Shown here: positions 7,938 through 15,629 of the stretch, piece after piece
Position numbering within the stretch: the stretch's first letter is position 1
Layout: each line of letters starts with the position of its first letter
Assembly (NCBI RefSeq): GCF_947488945.1
Contig: NZ_CANLBS010000021.1
Location: forward strand, 62,001-126,000
Direction: 5' to 3'
Length of the DNA stretch: 64,000 nucleotides
Origin: an uncultured Streptomyces sp.
GTDB taxonomy: Bacteria; Actinomycetota; Actinomycetes; Streptomycetales; Streptomycetaceae
The notes under the pieces: generated by a model
Databases searched by the model: none
Told to the model about the DNA's origin: nothing
The model's input: only the letters and a program-made list of their open reading frames with translations
Made by a program: the position numbers and the translations under genes

Positions 7938-9395
7938 TCAGAACGGGAAGCTGGTCCTGCCGTACTGGACCGACACCCAGCGGCTGGTGGTGAACGCCTC
8001 GACGACCGCCTCGCCGTTGAGCCGGCCGAGTCCGGACATCTTCTCGCCGCCGAACGCGGCCCGCGGGTCGTCCTGGACGGTGGGCCCGTTGACGTGGAAC
8101 ATCCCGCTGACCGCCCGCCGCGCGAACCGCACCCCGCGCTCGACGTCCGCCGTGTGGACGGCCCCGCTGAGCCCGTACGGGGTGTCGTCGACCAGCCGCA
8201 GTGCCTCGTCCTCGCCGTCGAAGGGGACCAGCAGGGCGACCGGGCCGAAGATCTCCTGGCGCAGCAGCGGCGACCCCTGCGGCAGGCCGGTCAGCACCGT
8301 CGGCTCGACCACGTTGCCGCGGGTACGCCCCCGCAGCAGCGCGGTCGCGCCGGCCGCGAGCGCCTCGTCCACCAGGGCGGCCAGCGCGTCGGCCTGGAAC
8401 GCGTTGATCACCGGGCCCAGCCGGGTCTCCGGGTCGCGGGGGTCGCCCACGGTGAGCTTCGCCGTCTCGGCCACGAAGAGCTCGGTGAACTCCCGCTCCA
8501 CGGCCCGGTCCACCAGGATGCGGTTGGCGGCCATCCCCACCTGGCCCTGGAACAGGAACCTGCTGTGCACGGCGGCGCGCACCGCCTGCTCCACGTCCGC
8601 GTCGTCCAGCACCACCAGGGCGCTGTTGCCGCTGAGTTCGAGTACGCAGCGCTTGAAGTGCCCGGCGGCCACCGCGGCGACGTGCCGGCCGACCCGGTCG
8701 GAGCCGGTGAAGGCGACCACCCGGGGCGCCGGGTGGGTGAGGAAGGCGTCACCGATCTCGGCGCTGTCGGTGACGACGACGTTCAGCAGGCCGGCGGGCA
8801 GGCCCGCGTCCTCGAAGATCCGGGCGACCAGTCCGCCGCCGACCACGGGCGCGTTCTGGTGCGGCTTCACGACGACGGCGTTGCCGAGGGCGAGCGCGGG
8901 AGCCACGGTCTTCGTCGCGGCCAGCAGCGGGAAGTTGAAGGCGTTGATGACGGCGACGACACCGGCGGGCCCGCGTCGCAGGCGGTTCTCCTTGCCGTCC
9001 GCGGCGGCCGGCAGGATCGCTCCGAGCGGTCGCACCGCCAGCCCTGCCGCCTCCTTGAGGAACTCGGTGGCCAGGGCGATCTCGAACTCGGCCCGGGACC
9101 GGGTGCCCCCCAGCTCGTCGATGATCGCCTCGGCGATCTCACCGGACCGCTCGCCGAGGATCCGGGTCGCTCGCTCCAGCACGGCGCGGCGGTCGAACGG
9201 CGGGGCCGCGGCCCACGCGGGCTGGGCGCGCTCGGCGGCGGCGTAGGCCTGGTCGATCTCCGCCGCGGTGGCGACGGTCAGGGAGGCGAGCTTCTCCCCG
9301 TTGTACGGATTGAAGTCGATGATGTCCCACGAGCCGGTGCCGGTACGCCACTCACCGTCTATGTACTGATGGGCCAGCTCATGGAAGAAGGACAT
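7938..9395 (-). CDS. Aldehyde dehydrogenase superfamily protein lacking the catalytic cysteine
   Basis: A 485-aa member of the NAD(P)-dependent aldehyde dehydrogenase superfamily, closest by eye to benzaldehyde or vanillin dehydrogenases. Cofactor and oxyanion motifs are present (AFNFPLL, VVKPHQNAPV, FTGSDRVGRH, EIFGPVALLVPF), and the general base Glu253 lies in LELSGNS. The nucleophile is absent: the expected GQxC reads GQVGMAAN, with Gly287 (codon GGG, plus-strand 8535-8537) exactly 34 residues after Glu253, the canonical spacing. Normal thiohemiacetal chemistry therefore looks impossible. The ATG at 9395 follows AAGGGA; an in-frame start at 9422 is also open. No frameshift or stop is seen. 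Confidence 0.85.
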   Translation of the reverse strand: MSFFHELAHQYIDGEWRTGTGSWDIIDFNPYNGEKLASLTVATAAEIDQAYAAAERAQPAWAAAPPFDRRAVLERATRILGERSGEIAEAIIDELGGTRSRAEFEIALATEFLKEAAGLAVRPLGAILPAAADGKENRLRRGPAGVVAVINAFNFPLLAATKTVAPALALGNAVVVKPHQNAPVVGGGLVARIFEDAGLPAGLLNVVVTDSAEIGDAFLTHPAPRVVAFTGSDRVGRHVAAVAAGHFKRCVLELSGNSALVVLDDADVEQAVRAAVHSRFLFQGQVGMAANRILVDRAVEREFTELFVAETAKLTVGDPRDPETRLGPVINAFQADALAALVDEALAAGATALLRGRTRGNVVEPTVLTGLPQGSPLLRQEIFGPVALLVPFDGEDEALRLVDDTPYGLSGAVHTADVERGVRFARRAVSGMFHVNGPTVQDDPRAAFGGEKMSGLGRLNGEAVVEAFTTSRWVSVQYGRTSFPF

Positions 9396-9453
9396 GCAAT
9401 CCCTTACTGCAGGCGTACGCATACTCCTGATCGGGCGTCATCGTACCCGTGGA

Positions 9454-10317
9454 TCACGCCTCGCGGAGGAGTCCGTGCAGGAGTTCACGGCTCTCCTTCT
9501 CCCCCGGACTGTCGTCGTGCAGACGGGACATGGCGCGTTCGTACTGGGCCACGTCCTCCGCCTTGTCGAGGTACAGCGCGCTGGTGAGCTGTTCCAGGAA
9601 GACGACGTCGGAGAGATCGGACTCGGGGAAGCGCAGCATGGTGAAGGCCCCGCTCTCCCCGGCATGGCCGCCGAAGCTGAACGGCATCACCTGGAGCGTG
9701 ATGTTGGGGCGCTCCGACATCTCCAGCAGGTGGTCGAGCTGGGCGCGCATGACCTCGCGCGAACCGTAGGGACGGTGCAACGCGGCCTCGTCCAGGACGA
9801 CATGGAGGACGGGGGCACGCTCGGACACCAGGATCTTCTGCCGCTCCAGCCGCAGCGCCACCCGCCGGTCGATCTCGGCCGCGGGCCCGCCGCGCATGCC
9901 GCGCTCCACCACCGCGTGGGCGTACGCCTCGGTCTGCAACAGGCCGTGCACGAACTGCACTTCGTAGACGCGGATGAGGGAGGCGGCGCCCTCCAGACCG
10001 ATGTAGGTCTGGAACCAGCCGGGCAGCACGTCGCCGTAACTGTGCCACCAGCCCGTCACGTTGGCCTCCCGGGCCAGACCGAGCAGGGCTTCGCGCTCCG
10101 CCTCGTCCACGACCCCGTACAGCGTGAGCAGATCCTCGACGTCCCTGGCCTTGAAGCTCACCCGTCCCAACTCCATGCGGCTGATCTTCGATTCGGAGGC
10201 GCGGATGGAGTAGCCCGCCGCTTCACGGGTGATGCCGCGGGCATCGCGGAGCCTTCTCAGCTGAGAGCCCAGCAGGATGCGCCGCACCACGGATCCACTC
10301 GACTCGCCTGCCGACAC
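9454..10317 (-). CDS. XRE-family regulator with DUF5753 (WhiJ-like)
   Basis: A 287-aa DNA-binding protein with an N-terminal helix-turn-helix (residues about 16-70: LGSQLRRLRDARGITREAAG, then ASESKISRMELGR) and a DUF5753 C-terminal domain (VLPGWFQTYIGLE, YEVQFVHGLLQTEAYA, PFSFGGHAGESGAFTMLRF). Streptomyces encode dozens of such proteins; the studied ones, such as WhiJ, control development together with small DUF397 or BldB-like partners. GTG 10317 is preceded by GGAGGGTGGA. It is divergent from the ATPase gene and accompanied by a DUF397 gene, the usual trio. It probably binds the repeated TGCAC/TGCAT motifs in the shared intergenic region, which is inference. Confidence 0.9.
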   Translation of the reverse strand: MSAGESSGSVVRRILLGSQLRRLRDARGITREAAGYSIRASESKISRMELGRVSFKARDVEDLLTLYGVVDEAEREALLGLAREANVTGWWHSYGDVLPGWFQTYIGLEGAASLIRVYEVQFVHGLLQTEAYAHAVVERGMRGGPAAEIDRRVALRLERQKILVSERAPVLHVVLDEAALHRPYGSREVMRAQLDHLLEMSERPNITLQVMPFSFGGHAGESGAFTMLRFPESDLSDVVFLEQLTSALYLDKAEDVAQYERAMSRLHDDSPGEKESRELLHGLLREA

Positions 10318-10467
10318 AGGTCCACCCTCCCCATCGCTTCCCGGGCAACGAGGCCCCCCGGAACCTCAAGAACCGGATTGTGCCACCAAAACGCTTCAGG
10401 CCGTACTCGTTCGGTTACGGAAATGGGAAGACTCGCCGGGATCCGAAGAAAATGTGTGAAGGGAGAA

Positions 10468-10614
10468 ATGGTCGACAACCCTTACCGAATGGGGCAGGGC
10501 GGTCACGTGCACGTGCATCTGCCCTTGCATCTGCCCTGCGCATTCGGAAGCATGGTCGTCGCGCACCTGCGTACCCGTTCATGTTGTGACGCCGTTTCCC
10601 CGCAGTACCGCTGA
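10468..10614 (+). CDS. Possible 48-aa ORF in the whiJ-like intergenic region
   Basis: ATG 10468 is preceded by GAAGGGAG at a good distance and opens a frame of 48 codons (MVDNPYRMGQGGHVHVHLPL onward) ending 42 bp before the ATPase gene. The His/Leu run is produced by the tandem TGCATCTGCCCT repeats, which may instead be operators. I do not recognise the product. It may be a leader ORF, or chance coding over regulatory DNA. Confidence 0.25.
   Translation: MVDNPYRMGQGGHVHVHLPLHLPCAFGSMVVAHLRTRSCCDAVSPQYR
10507..10537. promoter_or_regulatory. Putative operator: GTGCACGTGCAT plus tandem TGCATCTGCCCT
   Basis: GTGCACGTGCAT at 10507-10518 overlaps two perfect tandem copies of TGCATCTGCCCT (10514-10525 and 10526-10537). 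The first 12-mer recurs in inverted orientation at 11689-11700, upstream of the DUF397 gene. Its place between the divergent regulator and ATPase genes suggests a binding site for the XRE regulator. Confidence 0.5.
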
Positions 10615-10656
10615 CCGGCAGTGCCGCTGCAGCCGCGAATCCCGGGAGTGCCTCGC

Positions 10657-11205
10657 ATGAGGACCAATGGATCGACGACGCTCGAACCGTTACGGCGGGG
10701 CCTTCCCCCCTTCGATCCCGCGGCGTCCGCCGGATCGGCGTCGATCTCGCTGCCGGCCCGGTTCGAAGCGGTCGGCGGGGCACGGAGGTTCACCCGTACG
10801 ACGCTTTCGCGGTGGGACCTGGACGAGCGGTTCGACGACGTGGCCCTGGTGGTCTCCGAACTCGTCACCAACGCGCTGCGGCACGCCGTCCCCCCGGACA
10901 CCGCGCCCGAGCCCGCGGTGCCTCCGGTACGCCTGCACCTGATGCGCTGGACCTCGCGCCTGGTGTGCGCGGTGCGCGACCCCAGCCACGAAGGCCCGGT
11001 GGCCGGTGAGGCGGAGGATTCGGCCGAGTCCGGGCGCGGCCTGTTCCTGGTGGAGTCGTTCAGCGACAGCTGGGGCTGGCACCCCTCTCCCCCTTCGGAG
11101 AGCGACGCACCGGCGGGAGCCCTGATGGGCAAGGTCGTCTGGGCGATGTTCCGGCTGACCGCCGGGCCGGTCCCCGACGCCGCAGTCGGCGGCGCGACCG
11201 CCTGA
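10657..11205 (+). CDS. Anti-sigma-factor-type ATP-binding protein (HATPase_c_2)
   Basis: A 182-aa GHKL ATPase of the RsbW/SpoIIAB-like serine kinase group common in Streptomyces. The N-box is in DVALVVSELVTNALRHA and the G-box region is ESGRGLFLVESFSDSWGW. Such proteins bind and inhibit sigma factors or phosphorylate antagonists, in the cytosol. ATG 10657 was chosen for CGGGAG upstream; the frame is open to GTG 10621. It sits in the whiJ/abaA-like trio with the XRE regulator (divergent) and DUF397 (convergent). A near-perfect hairpin at 11225-11245 follows. Sigma partner is unknown. Confidence 0.85.
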   Translation: MRTNGSTTLEPLRRGLPPFDPAASAGSASISLPARFEAVGGARRFTRTTLSRWDLDERFDDVALVVSELVTNALRHAVPPDTAPEPAVPPVRLHLMRWTSRLVCAVRDPSHEGPVAGEAEDSAESGRGLFLVESFSDSWGWHPSPPSESDAPAGALMGKVVWAMFRLTAGPVPDAAVGGATA

Positions 11206-11224
11206 CGCCCCTGGTCGGTCCGGC

Positions 11225-11245
11225 GCGGGGTGTACCGCACCCCGC
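11225..11245 (+). terminator. Hairpin terminator after the ATPase gene
   Basis: Arms GCGGGGTG (11225-11232) and CACCCCGC (11238-11245) with a 5-nt loop, 20 bp beyond the stop codon. Confidence 0.65.
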
Positions 11246-11364
11246 CCACCGAACCGGCAGTTCTGCTTCCATTTCGAGCCCAGCCGCCGGGCGTCGGGTT
11301 CCGGGCGGCGCGCGCCGGTGCGCCGGGGGTACGTGTACGTGGGGCTCGGGCGCCCGGGGAACCG

Positions 11365-11607
11365 TCAGGCACCCGCCGCCAGGTGGTCGAACTCCCCGTC
11401 CTTCACGCCCAACAGCAGCGCCGCGATCTCGGCGGGCGTGTAGACGAGTGCGGGACCGTCGGGGAAGCGCGAGTTCCGCATGGCCACGCCGCCTCCCGGC
11501 AGCTTGGCGAACTCCACGCACGACCCTTGCGAATTGCTGTGCCTGCTCTTCTGCCAGACGACCCCGTGCAGCTCCGTGGCCGCCATGCCGTTGTACACGT
11601 CACGCAC
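11365..11607 (-). CDS. DUF397 small regulatory partner protein
   Basis: An 80-aa DUF397 protein, the small acidic partner usually encoded beside XRE-DUF5753 regulators in Streptomyces. Hallmarks are WQKSRHSNSQGSCVEFA, VAMRNSRFPDGPALVYT and a C-terminal helix. The start is taken as GTG 11607 (V-R-D-V-Y-N-G-M), because GGGGGAG lies a few bases upstream; the ATG at 11586 has no ribosome site. The leader contains TTGCA-CCT-TGCAA and a TATGAT -10-like hexamer. It completes the whiJ-like trio; members of this family modulate the XRE regulator's DNA binding, inferred here from context. Confidence 0.88.
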   Translation of the reverse strand: MRDVYNGMAATELHGVVWQKSRHSNSQGSCVEFAKLPGGGVAMRNSRFPDGPALVYTPAEIAALLLGVKDGEFDHLAAGA

Positions 11608-11688
11608 AGGACGCTCCCCCGATTTGCAAGGTGCAAGTGTCAACCAGTCTGGATCATAGCTGGGTTTCACGTGCCACTGCATGAGCAT

Positions 11689-11700
11689 ATGCACGTGCAC
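11689..11700. promoter_or_regulatory. Second copy of the whiJ-like cluster motif
   Basis: ATGCACGTGCAC is the exact reverse complement of the motif at 10507-10518 and lies about 80 bp upstream of the DUF397 start. A further CACGTGC occurs about 20 bp away, nearer the DUF397 gene. Confidence 0.45.
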
Positions 11701-11884
11701 GCGCGGTGTTCCTGCGGTTACAGCTCCCGTCGGCCCCCTCTGCCCACCACGCCGAACGGCGTGTGAACGGTTCCCCGTGCCCCCTTCCCCTGGCGTCCGT
11801 ATGCCCCCGGCGGCGGCCGCTACCCCCGGTGCCCCTCGTGCCGCAAGGCGACCGGGGATCCGCGTACTCACCGCCCCGGCGGCG

Positions 11885-14182
11885 CTACCGGACCGGTCTG
11901 CTGCTGGGGGCGCTGCCCCGGTCGTCGAGGGCGAGGGACAGGTCCACCAACGCGTCGAGCAGCAACGCTGACCCGCGCCGGACCACGGGGTCCGGCACGG
12001 GCTCCCGGTGCGCGGTTTCCGGGGCCGCCGGGGCCTCGGGTTCCGGATGCGCGGGGGCCGCCGGGGCCTCGGGTTCCGGCTTTGCCGGGGCTGCCGGCAT
12101 CCCGGCCTCCGGCGTCGGGGGCCGCTCCGGCTCCCCGGCCGCCGGCCCCGCGTCCGACGCCGCGTCGGGTCCCGCGTCCTCGCCCGGTTCCGGGTACGGC
12201 GCCTCCAGGAAGTCCCAGCGGGCCACCTCCTCCGCGACCGGTCCCCACTCCGGCACCCGCCGCTCCCGGACCGCCTTCGCGCCCTGCTCGGCCGAGCGCC
12301 GCAGCGCGGCCGCCAGTTCCGCCGCCCCGCGCACCGGGGTCGCCGCACGGTCCGGCAGGTGCGCCTCCAGGAGCATCGCGGCGCGCCCCAGTTCCACCAG
12401 CGCGTGCTGTGCCTCGTCGGCGGCGAGGCGGGAGATGCCCCGGTGCCGGACGGGTTCGTGCTGCGCCTTCTCCTGCGCCTCCTGCCAGGCGATCCGCGCC
12501 TCGCGCGAGGCGATCAGCGCGGCCCGCACATCGGCGTTGCTCTTCTCGGCGGGGTGGGCGTACTGGTCGATGACGGTGGCGGCGTAGTACCCCACCGCCT
12601 GGAGCCACACCGCCAGCCGGCCCCGCAGGCGCGGCGTCTCCCAGGCCGGGAAGAGGGCGTACGAGATCATCGCGAGCAGCCCGCCCACCACGGTCAGCAG
12701 CAGGCGCTCCGGCACGGTCTGGGACCAGTCGTCGCCCGCCATCCCCAGCAGGAAGACCACGTACGCGGCGACGCAGGCCTGACCGGCCGCGTACCCCGTG
12801 CGCATCAGCAGGTACATGAGCCAGGCGCAGACCACCGCGAGGGCGGCCGACAGGGCGGGGCCGGGGTGGGCCAGTTGCACGATGCCGGTGGCGAGGGCGA
12901 CTCCGACGGCGGTGCCGCCGAACCGGGCGACCGCGCGGGAGTACGTCTGGGTGAAGTCGGGCCGCATCACCATGACGGCGGTCATCGGCGCCCAGTAGCC
13001 GTGCCCGAGCGGCAGCGCGGCGCCCAGCAGGTAGCCGAGGGTGGCCACCGCCGAGACCCGGACCGCGTGCCGCAGGATCGGCGAGTCCCGGCGCATCTCC
13101 GCCCGGATCGCCCTGCCCACCTGCGGGACCAGCCGCAGCAGGGTGGGGCGGCGGCGGTGCGGGGAGGACGGATCCGGACCGGGCGCCTCACGGGTGCCGG
13201 TGCCCTCCGCGATCTCCACGACGTCCTTGAGCAGGGCGGCCAGCCGGTCGGCGGCCCGACGCGGCGGCCCGGTGAGGATGACGCCCGTGTCCGGGGTCCT
13301 GAGCACCGCGAGGGCGGGCGCCGACAGCTCCACCGGGTCGCCGTGGCGCACCGCGCGGGCCGCGGCGTCGAGCACCGCCCCGGCGGCCCCGAGCAGCTCG
13401 CGGGCCCGGTCGCGCGCCGGTCCCTCGGCGGGTACGCCCAGTGCGGGGTCCGCCAGCGAGGCGAGCACCGGCCGCAGCCGTTCGGCGACACTGCGGGTGC
13501 CGTGCAGCTCCGCGGGCCGGTGCCGTGCCTGGTGCGGGGTGACGGCGGCGGCGCTGCGCGCGGTCATCAGGGGCAGCGGGTCGAAGGGGGCGACCGGGTC
13601 GTGCCGCAGCCGGCGGGCGTAGTCGGCCTCGCCCGCGAAGGCGTCGGCGAGCGCGTCGCGCTGCGCACCCCAGCGGCGCACCGGGAACAGGAAGACGAGC
13701 GCGGCCTGCACCAGCCCGCCGACCGCCATCATCCCGGCGTGCGCCGCGGCGTCCAGGACGGAGGTCGGCAGGGTGACGGTCACCAGCATGATCGCCACGT
13801 TGGACGAGGCGATGATGCCGGCCGTCGTCCCGGCCGCCCAGGCGAGCCCCGCGAGGAAGGTCCAGAGCGCCAGCAGGCACATGAAGAGCACGGTGTGCGA
13901 GCCGGTGAGATAGCCGACGAACGTGGACACGGCGAGGCTCGCGCCGGAGACCAGGGCGAGCACCGGCCGGGGCCGCCAGCTGCGTTGGAAGGTGGCGGTG
14001 GCCGCCTGGAACGCGCCGAAGGCCGAGCTGGCCGCGATGGCCGGACCGAAGAGACCGAGGGAGACGCCGACGACGATGGCCAGTCCGGCGGCCCCGCGGA
14101 GTGCGACGAGGGGCTCCAGACGGCGCCGCTCGATCTTCAGCCCCGAGCGCGCGGTCTCCTTCAGCGCGCGGAGCCAGCTCAT
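11885..14182 (-). CDS. FUSC family inner-membrane protein
   Basis: A 765-aa protein of the fusaric-acid-resistance/aromatic-acid exporter (FUSC) superfamily. Two hydrophobic blocks, each of about six segments, are visible: one from ALRGAAGLAIVVGVSLG (residues about 28-180) and one from LRHAVRVSAVATLGYLLGAALPLGHGYWAP, the hallmark FUSC entry motif, around residues 370-530. Cytosolic domains lie between and after them; the last 100 residues are a Pro/Ala/Glu repeat tail (EPEAPAAPAHPEPEAPAAP). The ATG at 14182 has TACGCT six bases upstream, suggesting a leaderless mRNA. Exported substrate unknown. Confidence 0.88.
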   Translation of the reverse strand: MSWLRALKETARSGLKIERRRLEPLVALRGAAGLAIVVGVSLGLFGPAIAASSAFGAFQAATATFQRSWRPRPVLALVSGASLAVSTFVGYLTGSHTVLFMCLLALWTFLAGLAWAAGTTAGIIASSNVAIMLVTVTLPTSVLDAAAHAGMMAVGGLVQAALVFLFPVRRWGAQRDALADAFAGEADYARRLRHDPVAPFDPLPLMTARSAAAVTPHQARHRPAELHGTRSVAERLRPVLASLADPALGVPAEGPARDRARELLGAAGAVLDAAARAVRHGDPVELSAPALAVLRTPDTGVILTGPPRRAADRLAALLKDVVEIAEGTGTREAPGPDPSSPHRRRPTLLRLVPQVGRAIRAEMRRDSPILRHAVRVSAVATLGYLLGAALPLGHGYWAPMTAVMVMRPDFTQTYSRAVARFGGTAVGVALATGIVQLAHPGPALSAALAVVCAWLMYLLMRTGYAAGQACVAAYVVFLLGMAGDDWSQTVPERLLLTVVGGLLAMISYALFPAWETPRLRGRLAVWLQAVGYYAATVIDQYAHPAEKSNADVRAALIASREARIAWQEAQEKAQHEPVRHRGISRLAADEAQHALVELGRAAMLLEAHLPDRAATPVRGAAELAAALRRSAEQGAKAVRERRVPEWGPVAEEVARWDFLEAPYPEPGEDAGPDAASDAGPAAGEPERPPTPEAGMPAAPAKPEPEAPAAPAHPEPEAPAAPETAHREPVPDPVVRRGSALLLDALVDLSLALDDRGSAPSSRPVR

Positions 14183-14280
14183 ACGGCGAGCGTAACCGGA
14201 ATATCGAGCAATCCCGACTTATCGGTCAGGCGTCGCGGCCATCTCGCGGGCCTTGGGACGTCGGGCCGTGACCTGACCGG

Positions 14281-15483
14281 CTACCGGGTGATGCCCCGGT
14301 CGGGCCGCCCCCCGCGGGACCCCGGTCCGGCACCCGTCCGCGCCCGGTCCGCCGCCTCGGTTCCGTGGTTCCAGCCGTCCTCGTCGGTGACACCGCGCAC
14401 CCGCGCCGTGGTGGTCTTCGGGAACATCCGCTCCGCCGCGCCGTCCACCGCGACGTCCCGCGCGGCCAGCACCGGCAGCAGTCCCGCCGTCCCGTCGGCC
14501 GCCCCCGTGCCCGCAGGGGCGCCCGCGTCCGTCTCGGCGGTGACCCGGGCCGTGTCGTCGGCCAGCCGGCTGCCGAGCCGCTGGGCGTAGGCCATCAGGA
14601 AGGACTGGCGGAAGGTCTTGGTGCGCTTGCGGCCGCCGGCCCGCTGTTCGGCCTCCGCCTTCGTCATCGCCGCGGTGCCCTGGACCAGCAGCGAGGTGTG
14701 CAGCAGCTCCACCGCCTCCAGGTCGGGTGCGAAGCCGACGACCGTGCTGAAGCCGAGGTCGCTGTTCCACACCGCCCGGCAGCGGTTGGCCGAGGCCACC
14801 GCGTCCAGCAGGACCGCCTTCGCCGTCTCGTAGGGGGCGTCGACGCCGATGCGGCACGCGCCCGGCTGGTCGGCACGGTGCGTACGGGCCGCGAGCAGCG
14901 CCTCGTCGATACTGTGCCGGGCCATCAGCTCCTGCGCCTTGGTGGTGAGCGCCTCGGCCTCCTCGGGGAACCCGGTGGCCTCGGCCTTGGCGAGCAGCGC
15001 CCGGATCCGGGTGAGCATGCGGGGTTCGTCGTGCGCGGGCGGCAGCACCGACCCGGCGGGCAAGGCCCCCGGCGGCGGCCCCACCGGCTCGATCGGCGGC
15101 AGCCGCAGCAGCAGCCGGTACAGCCCGAGCAGCGCGGAGGCGTACGAGAAGCGGTCCGGGCGGCCGCGCGGCGCCGGCGGCGGAAGCTCGGCGAGCTGGG
15201 CGGCCCAGCGCGGCGGCAGCGCCGGATAGGCCGCGGTCTGCGCGGTGATCACCGCGGCGACCAGCGGCACGTCCGCCTCGTCCCGCTCCCGCCGCACGAA
15301 CCGGACCACGTCGGCCGGCTGCCAGCCACGCGTCCAGGCCCGGCGCAGGAACTCCTCGCCGCGACGGTGCAGTTCGTCGTCCGCGTCCGGCGCGGCGGCG
15401 AGCAGGGACGCGCCGGTGTCGAGTCCGGCGTCGCCGTCCGAGTAGAGAGCCGCCGCGAAGGCCTGGTCGATCACCGATTCCAT
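14281..15483 (-). CDS. DUF2786 domain protein
   Basis: A 400-aa cytosolic protein with a DUF2786 domain near residues 155-195 (MLTRIRALLAKAEATGFPEEAEALTTKA, cut here in two parts: MLTRIRALLAKAEATGFP and EEAEALTTKAQELMARH), followed by a region with ANRCRAVWNSDLGF and RTKTFRQSFLMAYAQRLG. The N-terminal 140 residues are helical and include an Arg/Trp-rich stretch. The biochemical function of the family is not known; some members lie near phage or nuclease genes. ATG 15483 is preceded at six bases by TACGCT. It is divergent from the DNA polymerase gene, with a five-copy GACGGG repeat between them. Confidence 0.75.
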   Translation of the reverse strand: MESVIDQAFAAALYSDGDAGLDTGASLLAAAPDADDELHRRGEEFLRRAWTRGWQPADVVRFVRRERDEADVPLVAAVITAQTAAYPALPPRWAAQLAELPPPAPRGRPDRFSYASALLGLYRLLLRLPPIEPVGPPPGALPAGSVLPPAHDEPRMLTRIRALLAKAEATGFPEEAEALTTKAQELMARHSIDEALLAARTHRADQPGACRIGVDAPYETAKAVLLDAVASANRCRAVWNSDLGFSTVVGFAPDLEAVELLHTSLLVQGTAAMTKAEAEQRAGGRKRTKTFRQSFLMAYAQRLGSRLADDTARVTAETDAGAPAGTGAADGTAGLLPVLAARDVAVDGAAERMFPKTTTARVRGVTDEDGWNHGTEAADRARTGAGPGSRGGRPDRGITR

Positions 15484-15520
15484 GCGACCAGCGTAGGCGG
15501 CGGGCCGGCGCCGCCCGCCG

Positions 15521-15550
15521 GACGGGGACGGGGACGGGGACGGGGACGGG
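15521..15550 (+). repeat. Five tandem copies of GACGGG
   Basis: Perfect 6-bp microsatellite (GACGGG x5) between the divergent DUF2786 and polymerase promoters. Copy-number change here would alter promoter spacing. Confidence 0.9.
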
Positions 15551-15629
15551 ACGGATGCGGCCGGTCACGCCGCGCGGTGGGGCCGCGCGCCGCAGGGCGT
15601 TGTCGGTGCCGGATGCCAGACTCGAAGGC

